Below are positions 1-12,427 of a stretch of 64,000 bases of DNA, piece after piece. Every line of letters begins with the position of its first letter. The stretch's first letter is position 1. This DNA is from Sternotherus odoratus (lineage: Eukaryota > Chordata > Testudines > Kinosternidae). Made by a program: the position numbers and the translations under genes. The notes below the pieces were generated by a model. That model saw only the letters and a list, made by a program, of their open reading frames with translations, had not been told where the DNA came from and did no database searches. The stretch covers positions 36,495,626-36,559,625 of the forward strand of contig JAVMKO010000004.1 in the NCBI GenBank assembly GCA_032164245.1. The letters are read 5' to 3'.

Positions 1-547
1 GTCTATAAGTTGAATCAGCTTTGGCAGCCTGTAATTGATATTCACATAAACACAAACACAAACATTAACTTTACCAGAATTACATGCAAGTTATTTGGAG
101 ATTTGTCAACTGGGTTACTTGGACATTAACTAGGGAAAGGAAGATGCCAACTTATTGACTCTCAGCATTTCTTTGGGAGACATCCCAGCCATAGTAGCAT
201 GAAAGCATAACAGCCTTGGGAATAGAAGGGAGTCTGTTTCAGTGCCCGTCTAATAATATTCTAGACAATTAGGGCTAAATTCACTGCTGGTATAAATAAA
301 AAAAAGTCTATTGAGGCCAATGGAGCAGCACCCATTCATATTAGTAAGTAATATGGCCGTTAAGCTGAGAGGACTTAAAATAATTCCACCCAAGTACAAA
401 CATTACATAGCACATAAAAAAATGTTAAAATGGGGGTTTTTTTACAAAAAAATACTGAAAGAAAATAAAGTTAGAGATTGTTTGTTTTTTAAGTTATTGG
501 TAGAGATGGTCATGAATTTTTCAACCAAATGATCTTTCAGAAGAAAA
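1..547. other. Non-coding DNA with an old repeat remnant
   Basis: No gene is visible. Around 262-345 the sequence carries 'agggctaaattcactgctgg' followed by a short A-run and 'gaggccaatggagcagcaccc'. This resembles the short, near-palindromic 'gggccaaattc...' repeats common in reptile and bird genomes, but the match is from memory and weak. The remainder is unique AT-rich sequence. Confidence 0.5.
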
Positions 548-3020
548 TTGGAACATAAGAATGGCATAATGAGTCATACCAATGGTCCATCTAGCCCAGT
601 ATCCTGTCTCCCAACAGAGGCGAATGCTGGGTACTTCAGAGAAAATGAACAGAGCAGACAATCAAATGAGTCATCCTGTTGTCCATTCCCAGCTTTTGAC
701 AGTCAGAGGCTAGGGAGATCCAGAGCACAGAGTTGCATCCCTGACCATCATGACTAACAGGTCCGTCAATGGCTATCTTCTAGGAATTTATATAATTCTC
801 TTTTAAATCCCATTATAGTTTTGGCCTTCAGAACATCCTCTGGCAACAAGTTCCACAGATTGACTGTGCACTGTGTGAAGTATGTCCTTTTGTTTGTTTT
901 AAACCTGCTTCCTATTAATTTCATTGGGTAAACCCTGGTTCTTGTGTTAGATGAAGGAGTAAATGATGCTTACTTATTCATTTTCTCCACCCATTCATCA
1001 TTTTATAGACCTCTATCATATCCCCCTTAGTCATCTTTTTTCCAAGCTGAAAAATCCCAGTCTTTTTTAAGCTCTCTTCAAGTGGAAACTGTTCCATATC
1101 TCTAATTATTTTTGTTGCCCTTTTCTGCATCTTTTCCAGTTCTACTATATCTGTGTTGAGATGGGGCAGCCAGAAAAGCATACCAATTTGAAGTGTGGGA
1201 ATACCATACATTTATATAGTGGCATTATAATATTTACTGTCTTATTATCTATCCCTTTCCTAATGGTTCATAATATTTGCCTTTTTGACTACTGCTGCAT
1301 ATGAGCAGATACTGTCAGAGGATTATCCACAATGACTTCAAGATCTTTTTCTTGAGTGATAACAGCTAATTAAACCTCATCATTTTGGAACTGGAGTTGT
1401 TGGAATTATGCTTTCCAATGTGCATTAGTTTGCGTTTATCAACAATGAACTTCATCTGTCATTTTGTTGCAGTCACCCAGTTTTGTGAGATCCCTTTGTA
1501 ACACTCTCTGCTTTAGACTTAACTAACTTGGGTAATTTTGCATCATCTGCAGATTTTGCCACCTCACTGTTACCCCTGTTTCAGATCATTTATTGAACAA
1601 CACCGGTCCCAGTACAGATCTCTGGGGGACACCACTATTTTACCTCTCTCCATTCTGAAAGTGACCATTTATTTCTATCCTTGTTGCCGGTCTTCTAACC
1701 AGTTATTGATTCATGATAGAACGTTCCCACTTTTTCCATGACTGCTTACTTTACTTAACAGCCTTTGGTAAGGGATCTTGTCAAAGGCTTTCTGAAAATC
1801 CAAGTACACGACATCCACTGGATCACCCTTGTCCAGCTGTTAGTTGCTCCCCACCTAAAAAAAAGAATTCTAATAGATTGCTGAGGCATGATTTTCCTTT
1901 ACAAAAGCCACATGGAATCTTCCCAACAAATCATATTCATCTCAGTGTCTGATAATTTTGTTCTTCTCTATAGATTCAACCAGTTTGCCTGGTACTGAAG
2001 TTAGGCTGACTGGTCTATAATTGCCAGGATCATCTCAGGATCATTCTAAAAAAATTGGTGTAATGTTACCTAGTCATCAGAGCCTTATTTAAGGATAGGT
2101 TACATACCAATAAGTAGTTCTGCAATTTCATATTTGAGTTCCTTAAGAACTCTTGGGTGAATATAATCTGGTCCTGGTGACTTATTACAGTTTCATCAAA
2201 TTGTTCCAAAATCTGCTCTATTGAGACCTGAATCTGGTACAGTTCTTCATATTTGCCACCTAAAAAGCATTGATCAAGAATGGGAATCTCATTTCCTCTG
2301 CAGTGAAGACTGATGCAAAGAATTAATTTAGGTTCTCTGCATTGACTTTATCTTCTTTGTTTGCTCCTTTAGTGCCTCAAGCATCGAGTGGCCCCACTGA
2401 TTATTTGGCAGACTTCTTTCTTCTGATGTACTTTAAATTTTTGCTGTTATTTTTTGGGTCTTTGGTTAGTTGTTCTTCAAATTATTATTTTTATTATTTT
2501 GGTCTAATTGTACTTTTGCACTTGACTTTCCAGAGTTAATGCACCTCTCTCTTTTCCTCAGGAGGATTTAACTTCCAATTTTTAAAGGATACCTTTTTAC
2601 CTCTTCTTTTATATTTTTTGTTTAACTATGGTGGTACATTTTTGGTCCTCTTACTATAATTTTTAATTTGCATTATATAATTAATTGGAACCTCTATTGA
2701 GATTTTTTTTTAACATTTCCAGGCAGTTAACTTTTGTGACTGTAGCTTTTAATTTCTATATAGCTAGCTTCTTTTTTTGTGTAGTTCCCCTTTCTGAAGT
2801 TAAATGCTTCTGTGGTGGGCTTCTTTGGCATTCTCCCGTTCCCCTCACCCCATGATATAATTAAATTATATTAAAGTTTCTATTACCAAGCCATTTAGCT
2901 ATATTCAACTCTTGGACCAGATCCTGTGCTCCACTTAGGACTAAACCAAGCATTGCCTCTTTCCTTGTGGTTCCAAGGACTAGCTGCTCCAAGAAGCAGT
3001 CATTAATTGTGTCTAGATTC
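548..3020 (-). mobile_element. CR1 LINE, 5'-truncated, about 2.5 kb
   Basis: A non-LTR retrotransposon lying antisense. Its 3' end is at 548, where the reverse complement reads as the typical CR1 tail (one-line consensus 'tggaccattggtatgactca'). Moving right along the plus strand one passes the C-terminal pol segment (978-1211), the reverse transcriptase core (about 1570-1810) and part of the endonuclease (2861-3016). Shared features with CR1 pol are the peptides EKMQKRATKIIRDMEQFP, the GVPQxSVLGPVLFN box and a SADDAKL version of the FADDTKL catalytic box. Many stops and frameshifts show it is an old, dead copy. The left end is sharp; the right boundary near 3020 is estimated from where pol similarity stops. 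Confidence 0.9.
978..3016 (-). pseudogene. Broken CR1 ORF2 (endonuclease - reverse transcriptase)
   Basis: Decayed pol gene of the surrounding CR1. Read on the minus strand, 3016-2861 gives the end of an AP-endonuclease-like domain (EQLVLGTTRKEAMLGLVLS, then an LGNRN version of the LGxSDH motif). Near 1820-1760 the frame gives a YLDFQKAFDK-type motif, a standard CR1 RT block A region. Near 1640-1600 it gives GVPQRSVLGPVLFN, and near 1560 SADDAKL in place of FADD. The last preserved stretch is 1211-978 (KRATKIIRD, QLGKKMTKGDMIEVYKMM). Blocks lie in different frames and are separated by stops, so no full protein can be made. CR1 ORF2 normally encodes about 900-1000 residues. Confidence 0.85.
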
Positions 3021-5120
3021 ATCAAAACTGAAACTTTTTGTGGGAAAGTGTCAGTTTTGACAAAACTTTCAGGGGAAAGGTTTCTCGTGTCCATGATGGA
3101 ATTTCTGATGAGTGATACAGCCATCTAAAATCAGGCAGAGCAGCAGCCTCAAGTCAGGACTCCCATATCCCAGGCTATTTTGGGGTGGGACTTTCAATAT
3201 TGGCCCTGTTCCACATTGTTTAAGTAATTAAATATCCATTAAGAGCAGGGATCTGAACCTGAGTTCACACACACCACAGCCAATATGAGTATCCCCATCT
3301 CGGTATTCTTGAGAAGGTTGGTATCTCTCCTTTGTGCTGTAGCTTTGCCTTTTTTATTCCAGCTAACAAAATCTCCCAACCAATGGAGAATGTAAAAGTA
3401 ACTCAGTCATGGAGTAGTTCAAGTGTGTTATAAATGAGGTGTCAAGTACATCCTCTTCTTCTCTACTCCCATAATCAGAAAATATGGCTCATATTGGGCT
3501 ACCTAGTAAATAGAAAAATCAGACACCTATGAGACAGGTACTGCACATACAGCTGTACGTGTGGTCCAACATACCATGCACATGCTAGTTGAAATCAATT
3601 TTCAGTACCTCTGGGAACCAGAAGTAGTTACTTCCACTCCAACTCTTCTCTGCTGTTCTTACTGACATATGCCTCACAGTCAAGGGGCTGCTTTTTTTTC
3701 TAAATTGGCTTCCTCACTCGTAATTATTTGAAAATACTTTGCACTTTCTGTAACATGACATTTTACTAAATTATGACCATTTCAAAATAGATGCTTGGTA
3801 TGAAAACATCTGATATTAAAAACATTTTTCCCCCATAGTAGACTGTGCTCTTCTGGGAAGCAACTTTATATGAATCATCTGGTTGCAGAATGTTGCTCTA
3901 GGGCTGGAGCACTGGAAGCACTTAACATATTTTTGGTCTCCGCACTATAGAAACTACCATCAAGAGAATTCCAGGATTTTCAGAACTTGCTGGATGTCAG
4001 CAAAAGCTATCAGGGATATGTAACAAGACTATATTAAAAAAATTGAAAGACTATATTTAAAAAATGGCCATGTGATTTCTTATAATGAAAACTTGGTAAA
4101 AAAAAAATCTCTTTTGTAATAAGTATTGGTTTTAGCTTTTTTAAAAAATATTGGTATTTATCAGATAGATCTTAGTATTTTCTTTTATCATCTTACCAAT
4201 ATAGCAAATTGTCTTTTTCTTACTAGCTGCACAGGTTGTTGTTGTTTTTTCCCCCCTACTATGAGTTTTAACTCTTGGCAATTATTCTGTATTATTTGCT
4301 TTCTACAACAAATACAGGTTTTGTGTATTTTTGGTTGTAAATATTTCTTTAATTTTTAGAGGTCATAATCATATGCCTCAAATTTCATCAATATCAACAA
4401 CCAAAATCATTATGCTAACTGGATGTGGAACTCATGTTGACATCTGAAAAATATGAAGATGAATGAAAGAGTAGCTGTTTCTTTTCCAGAAAATGGAACA
4501 TAGCTTTCTAATACTTTTGAAATTTCCAGTTAACTGAAGTACTAAAAAACACATTCCTAGGTCACAATGTCATGGTAATAAACTTTATAGTACAAAGTCA
4601 AAAGGTGAGTGTTCATATCTATTTTATTGTATTACCTTTTGTAACTGAAATCCCATTTTTACTGTGGTTCAAAGATAATGCTTGAATCCATTTCTGTGAA
4701 CTGATCTCCAAAAATTCAGTTTGAGATCCATACAGCACACCTAAATTTGTTATATGCAGAATTTATCAGATTATTCCAAGAAAATTAGCAAACTGAAGAG
4801 TTCCACTAACTTCCTGACACACACGAATGTTTAAGATTTATGACCTCATAAAAGAGGTAGGATTACAGCCTTATATAAAAGTTCAGATTACTGACAAAAC
4901 CAGTGCAGGGAGGGGGGGGTCAGGTTTTGAATAGATTTGCAAATAAACCCATAGCATTTTCCCCAATTTTGTTTTCCATAGCCACATGTAGGCAAAAACT
5001 GTTTTTTTTATACCCATAATATCTTTTTTTCCTGCCCAACAGAACACTATGCAAGTCCTGGTCTTGTGAATAAAAAATGAAAATATTCTCTTCAACTTCT
5101 CCCTCCATAGCCCTTTGCAT
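3021..5120. other. Unannotated AT-rich DNA
   Basis: No gene or recognisable element. At 4028-4065 there is a small imperfect tandem duplication of an 'agactatatt' plus A-run unit. At 4908-4918 there is a G-run. Short open frames here have no domain or splice support. Confidence 0.5.
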
Positions 5121-5121
5121 C

Positions 5122-5140
5122 CTCCCCCCCCCCCCCCCCC
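5122..5140. repeat. Poly-C tract
   Basis: An uninterrupted run of C of roughly 17-19 bases. It is length-variable by nature and prone to sequencing error. A G-rich run sits 200 bp upstream at 4908-4918. Confidence 0.9.
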
Positions 5141-8100
5141 AATTTGGTAGGTCAAGGCTTTTACCCTTCTATGATACCTTTCCAGCTATTAGTCTACTCA
5201 GTATTGAGCTGCATTCTGATTTACTGCAACTTTGTTATTTTAGAAATGTATTTCCCCTCTCTTCTCATCATAGAAGCACATAGGGGCCTTTCATCTGCTA
5301 GCTAAATTCTCTGTTCTGCAAACATGTTCACACATACTTAACTTTATGCAAATGAATATGGGACTATTCATGTGTTATTGCTACTCACTAGGGAATTTTG
5401 TCCATGACTTGAATGAGGGCAGTTTCATGCCCAGGGGCCACAATCCAGAAAAGCCAACCAGGAAGGCTATTCATATACTTAACTTTAAGTACATACTTAA
5501 GGGCTTTCTTGGATCTGGGCCTGGTATTCCACGTTTCCTTATTCAAATGCTTGATCAAAGAAAACCACACCATTGCCCTGAATTTTGCCAAACTCATGCT
5601 ATGGTAGAGTACTAAAGACAGAGTTCCAGAAACACTCCTGGTAGTGTTAAAAAGTTCATTTACATGGACTTACAGTAACCATGACTCTAGAGATATTTCT
5701 CATGATGAGATATAGACTGGAGGAGTTACAACTTAATGGAATATATGGGCAAATAATAGAAAAATAATTTGCGAATATTCACTTGAATCTGAAAGTGAAT
5801 TTCACCTCAGCAGTTGCAACTTCTTTATGTTTACTTTTCCTGAATTAGACTGCTTGAGCTTTTCTAACATTAGTATTCACAAAAAGCAAACTTTAAGCTT
5901 GAATTATGCAACTGTTCATATAGTATATTTGATTGTAAAATTCAGTTAGTTCTATGTTGGGTAGCTAGATAAGTCTTCCAGGCAAAGAACAAAATCAAAA
6001 TAATATGATTTATAATACATAAGCAATAAACGGAAAAACAGCTTGCAAGAATTTCCTAATGTTGCTACCATCAGCAAAATTTCAATAGTGTTAACAATAT
6101 TGTCAGTCCTAGTGTAAATGTGTCACTGACATTTAAAGCATTTTGTCATTTGGACCTGTTCTGAACAGTTAGATAATACAGTACTAAACACAACAGCAAC
6201 AGCAGTTGGTGAGCTCTCTACCCCGGGCCCCCCCAGTAACACTGATGAACCAGAACTGTTGGTAACAAAAGGACAAATTTATGCAAAAAAGCATTCCTAG
6301 CATACACAAGGCCGCAGTGGCTTGTGAATATGCACAATTCATGGTCAATCTGCCAATTTACAATTATTCTCTGAAGAAATTCCAGAAATAAATTTCAAAT
6401 GATGAATAAATTTGAGAATTCCACAGTCTGTTTAAAAGCTACAGAGAGAAAATATAATACAATTAATTAGATTATTCATCATGAGTTACTCACCTCACTC
6501 TATTTTATATACTGTGACCAACTCTTTGAATAACATAAGAAAGAAAACAGATAGCCAACATAAAGCATGGAACACTGACATGTTCTGAATTAATCAACTC
6601 ACTCATGATTATATTCCACATTAGTTGAAATCCTGAATCCATTTTAAGGTCAGCCCCTAGTGAAGTACATGGCACTACACTAGTCTTGAAATTATGAAGG
6701 CATGGATCACTGAGGAACACTCTGTGTACCTGTTGATGCCTCCCCAACAATTGAGATGGGGGAAGGTGTTGCATGCCAAGTCAGACATAAATACACCCAA
6801 CTTCTAGCCATTGTTCTCTATGATTCCACTCTAACAGCATGATGAAAGTGAGATCTGGATCCATACCTATCTGTATCTCAGCAATACTGTACAGAAAAGA
6901 TTCTATTTCTCAAAAACTTCCACAAACTACTGGTGCTGTTTGAAGTTTCAGTTAGCTTTCTTTTAAAAGAACAAAGAGTGCTTAGAGTGTCTTTCCAAAC
7001 TAACATCTGCCAATTACTTCAACCACTTTTCAGGAGAAGTTTTTTATTTTGTCATCTGTTGTAGACTTTCCATTGTTTTTTCCATTAAGAATGGAATTTT
7101 TGGTGGAAACTTGCTTCATATTCTTATTGATAGCATTTCATTAAAGTGATTTTTGTTTTTGCAAATTTGGTATTTTTATTTTTTCCATTCAAAATTAGTG
7201 AAGCAAAAATTGGAGCTTTCATATATTTTAGATAAGAATACTCTGTAGCATGAGATAATATTAACAGCACAGAATCTATGGCTAACAATTTTTATCTGTG
7301 ATGGTAACAGGGAAATCCCCATGAGTAAGTCTGTAAAATAACCACCTTCCTCTGATTTCACTAATGATCACTTAATAACATTACAAAGATGAAACGAGTC
7401 TAATATAATAAGCTATTGATTTTAAATCCTTACCCTCTCACCTGCAAACTAACATGCAAATTCCTCGGGCTATAAATCATATTATCGAACTAGAAATGCA
7501 CTTTTTTGATTATAGCCTAAGCCCATCTTTATTAGATACATAAATCTCACGTCAACATTAAAGGGAGTTACACATATTCACTGATGTCAGAAATATCCCA
7601 AAGTGCAACGTGATAGAGTGTATGGTTTGGCTAATGGCTATTGCTTCATTAACCACTGTCACTGGGCCAAGAAGATAAAAAGCAGGAGGAGGAGATGGGG
7701 TAGCTTTTTAGAATTGCTTACTATAGACTTTCTAATATAATTTAAAAATGCAATAAAATATTTGATGTATAGTAATGTAAAATACATATTGTATGGCAAC
7801 ATCTTCAAAGGAGAGCACCCAACATAAATACAGAAACTTTTCATATTTGAAAGTGCACAAATAGAGCACCAGCCACCATTTGTGAAAGCAAAATGAGTGA
7901 TTGTGTGCATGAACGGAAACGGTCTCTGGCAAAACATATTTTGTCCATGCACTTGTTTGTTCAAATGTCTGATCCTGGCTATTACTGCAAGAAAATATTA
8001 ACTTCTGCTTTGTGGTTAACTCAGGTGTACAGCATGCAATGGAACACTCTTATGTCACAAAAATGTGCACAACTACGTGCAAATGCTAAAATACTTCAAA

Positions 8101-11100
8101 GGAATTAAACAAATTTTAAAAATTGTGTGAGGGTGAGGTTTTGAGACACCTAGAAGTTTCTTAAAACACACATCACCTTCCTTTACCCTGAGGAAATTAT
8201 ACAAGTGAAATTAAAGTGTGTTTTTCTAACTAATTAAAAGTGTAAGGCATGAAAAATTAAAGAAAACCATGATGTATCTTAATGTTACTGATTTTCCTGC
8301 TTTTGTGGCCTCCTATAAGTCAATAAAATCAAGATTTGTTGTGCTTTAAAAATGTGTTAACTAGCTATTAGTAAAATATATCACATGAAATCTATATATA
8401 AATAAATAAATAATCAGTGCCACTCAATCCATCCATCCTGTCCATTATATTTTATTATAATTATATATATATTCTGGCAATGAAAATTTATTGCTGTCAC
8501 AGACTTGTCACCTGCTACACCACCCACAAGCAGTTTAGTATCTTTTATTTTCTGAATTATCTTTTAATGTATTATGATACATCATGAGATGTCAGGCAAT
8601 CAGCAATACCATTTCACTCAGTAGAACTGCAGTGTGACATCTTCTGACATATTGTAGAATATCATTATAAATATCATAGTAACTAAGGATATCATGTCAT
8701 CACTTAAGAATTCTGTCTCGAGCCAAACACTTAGAGAGAAACCACAACTTAAGACCCTGGGGTGGAAGAGAGGATCTGGAGATCTGGGAAGGTAAAGTGA
8801 TGGAAAACATGGAAAAGAAGGGGAGTTCGAATCCTCCACTCCCAAAGTTGAGGTTAAGCAGAAGAGGGGGGAGAAAGAGTCCCGATAGGGGATGGGGAGA
8901 AAGAGTCATCTTGATGAACATTAATGCAAATATAATGGAAGAGCTTCCTTGAGGTCTAAAAGAAGTATTTTAAGACCTGAAAAGGAAAAGTAGAATTCTA
9001 AGATCTCACTGCATGTGAGTAACTTCACTCTGATGTGCAAGTTATGCACCTGACTAAATGTTTTCTGAATCAGAGTCAAAGCAGGTAGAGAGCAACAGCA
9101 GAGACCTACGGGCATAAAGGAGTTTTCATTTGGTTGGGATGAGATGGTATAAAAAATGCATTTTTTAGAAAACTGTCATGTGGAAAGAGAAGTGAAAATG
9201 AAGAAGGGTATTGAGGTCAAGAGCATCATGGTAAAGTTACTCTTTAGTGACCATGAACTAACGGACTTTATATTTCTCACTTGCAAGGTAAACTGTGTTT
9301 TAAACTTTAACAATATTTATGAAATATTAACTGCATAATAAGTATGTAGTTTGCAGAAACATCTCCAGCTATTAAACCTCTGTAAGTATACTCAGTATTA
9401 GATCTATACAAAATCACTTAGTATTAGATGTATATAAAACAATCCTATAATTAAATCTTTATGAATAAATCTGTTTGCATTACTTTTATGCTATTTAAAT
9501 ACCAAACATTATAAACATATTTGTACCTAGTACATAGCTGTTAAACATAAAGTCATGTGCTTTAAAAAAAGCACACACATTTAAACAACATACAACAGTC
9601 CTATCAAATCTAAATCAAATCCTTACTCATTAAACTATTTTAAGTACAACCACAAGCTTCTTCTAATGTTCAGACAACTATTTAGGAACCCAACGAAAAT
9701 TCCATAACCATGAACTATTCAAGGAGATACACACAATGAAATTCAAGACATACAAATCTTACATATAGAGGCTGAGTATCAAAAATGCAAAACAAAAAAT
9801 ACCCCCCCCCCCCAGACTTGTCCCCCGTTGCTTTTTATTTCATTCAAACATCCAAATTGTATATGGGTTTCTCATTTATATTTTGTACAGGCCACCCCTA
9901 AAATCAAATTCCTGGACACTAGATCTCGAAAGCGTGACATGTTTCTTTTCCTTCAGCATATTTCTCTAATGTATTCATCTATTTGGGTTCACTTTAAATA
10001 AAGCCAAGAGAAGGTTTACAGCTGAGACCCACATCAACACGCTGGACACAGGCTTTGCCCCAGTTTTTGCATGCAAAATAAATTCTAGCCATCAGCTGTT
10101 CATGGGTTCTGAAAATGTTGATGTGCTCATCACTGGGAAATGTCTGCAGGAAGGAAAATACCAAGAGAAAGACTTCTCTGATTAAATCCCTATTGCCAAT
10201 AATGTTATCTCATTGGTTAAGGATAAATTATCAGATCTGAGGATAACATCAGGTGGAAATGGCAAAAACTGGAAAAATCCCATTTAATAAGTGTTTGATT
10301 TTTTTCAGATGCAGCCAAGAAAAAACAGTTTTGCAGCTTTGATCAGATGTTTGATTCCCAGGTGCTCTTAGGTAACGAGCTCATGAGCATACGGAACCAC
10401 CTCCTTTTCTTTAGTCCATCTGACTAGATAAATCTTCATTTTATAAAACATTAAATGCATGTAACTGTAAAGTGTAAATACAGATGAAGTTCCTACAAAA
10501 TGTACTATGCACAGTCACATTAATAACTCAGGCTATTATACACAGACACATAGAAAAGAGGCAGACCCTTACAGTACATACTCTGTATTTGTAAACTATA
10601 CAGAAAAAGCATTATATTAAGAAGAATATAAAAGAACAAGCTACCACAGCAAGGAAATTCAGATTTAAGACTAACACTCTTAATTTCATTACTTATCAGT
10701 ATTGTAGGGCAGCTGATTTTGAATATGACTCTTGAAGTACCAGCACAAAATGGAAGGGATGAAGTGGTAGCCTTAATTCCATATCTCCTTACATTCTTCA
10801 ATGCAAATTAATCCATGACATTGCTATAATTGTTCATTTTTATTTTGTGGGGAGGGGGAAGTGTTTGTTGAGTGTTTTTTGGGGCTGGGGGAGTTTACCT
10901 TTTTAAATAGCAGTATGAAAATACCCCAAAATAGAATGACATTTTAGTTGTTGTTTTACACTGATCTCAAATTGAACTGAAGTAGGTGATTAAGTTCTTT
11001 ATTTATCGAATAAAGATGGGTCTTAATAAGGTGGATAAGTCCTTTGCAGTATCGGGGCCTAAATGAGCAAATGATGGAAAAGGTAACAAAAATACAGGAA

Positions 11101-12030
11101 CAAAATACCCAGAGTGACCAGAGAACAGTTATCATATAAGGTTGTCCCTTAAAAACATAAAATAAGTGTTTTTTAATTAGGTGGATAGTGATTGGTAAGG
11201 GTGGCAGAAGAACTGTGTCTTTATGAATATTTCAATGAAGAATGCAACCTTATAGCAACAGAGGAGGGAGACTGTTGCATTTATAACAGCACAAAAGTAG
11301 AAACAGACAAGAACAGAAGCAGCCAAGGGAATAATGAAGCAAAAGGAGCAAAGGGAGGCTGGAAAAGCAGAGCCATAAGTAGGAGACAAGATATACGTAG
11401 ACTTAAAGTGATTAAAAGAAGCCTGAGCCTGTTGCAGAAGGCATGGGGAAGGAAACTAGATGGTAATGGCATGGTCCAAGTGGCCTGTGAGAAAGATTAT
11501 ATTAATGGTAACATTTTTGATAGAGTAAAAGAGGGTAAGGTATGAATCTGGGAAGCTGGAGAGGAAAAAATGTGGCTGTAATGCATGAGTTGGGAGATGA
11601 CCAAACCATAGAGACGTACCTTAGCCAAAGAAATTGAAAGGAAAAAATGAGTTTTAGAAATTCTAGAGAGAAACATAATGTCATAGGTTTTATTTGGCAA
11701 TGATCTCGTCTTGAATATCTGGAATTTCAGGCATTTTTGCTATAAAGTTGTTTTCCCTCTCAACTGATGGCTGTCTCACAGAGGCTAATTAATTTGAGAT
11801 ACACTCTTGTGCTTCTTCCATGTAAACAACACCTAAACAAGTGAACCCATTCTGTGGTTAGAGGATCTCCAGTTCTTGAAATGCCATTCACGTAACTTTC
11901 ATAAGTATGCTTTAATTTTTAACATATAGTTTCTGCTAGATTTTAAAAATATCATCCTGTATGTCGTCTGAGAACCTATGTGCCAGGTGTCAGCACAATT
12001 TAATTACAATAAGTTACAGCTCAGATAATT
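5141..12030. other. Long stretch of unique non-coding DNA
   Basis: About 6.9 kb without any gene that I can support and with few clear repeats. It contains a poly-C run near 9803-9814, an (aaat) run near 8398-8412, two near-copies of a 'cagtattaga' unit at about 9395-9440, and a 22-bp word at 7296-7317 that recurs exactly at 22849-22870. The open frame 11192-11545 on the plus strand (117 codons) has no recognisable domain and I treat it as chance. Confidence 0.5.
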
Positions 12031-12032
12031 AC

Positions 12033-12427
12033 TCCTGAGGCCATTCTGCACCAAAATGTTTAAAAATTCTGCACACAATATTTTAAAATTCTGCTAAATT
12101 TTGCAAATTTTATTTGTCAGATAAATGTGGAAGCTCCAGCATGGAATTGGGGAGCACAGACCATTGGCTGCACAGAGGTGGGAAACTATTGTGCAGCTCC
12201 CCCCTCCCCCCCCCCCCCAGAACACAAGCTAGCGCAAGGACCAGGCGTGCCTCAGAAACACCCCAGTGCCTTGCCCCAGCTTTGGGAGAAATCTAGGATT
12301 GGTCTGACATAGTCCTGGATGCTGTGTGGGAAGGGGAAGTCCTGTCCTCCCCAGCCCAGCAGGGACTAGCATCTGAGCTCGATTCAGGGTAGGAGCCACC
12401 AATCGTGTCTTCCCCAGTCCCATCCCC
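12033..12427. repeat. Interspersed repeat, class unresolved (reptile type)
   Basis: The left part has repeated 'aaaattctgcacacaata' and 'aaaattctgc' words, a signature I recognise from a high-copy reptile repeat. It continues into a GC-richer part with a poly-C run at 12204-12219. I cannot see terminal repeats or coding motifs and do not assign a class. The GC step against the AT-rich surroundings supports an insertion. Boundaries are approximate. Confidence 0.6.

Noticed and set aside
8815..8840. 'gttcgaatcc', like a tRNA T-arm/B box
   Set aside because: The stem around it does not pair well and no A box, anticodon arm or acceptor stem can be placed upstream.
11192..11545. 117-codon plus frame
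   Set aside because: Lysine/arginine/glutamate-rich because the DNA is purine-rich; no recognisable motif and no promoter or poly(A) context.
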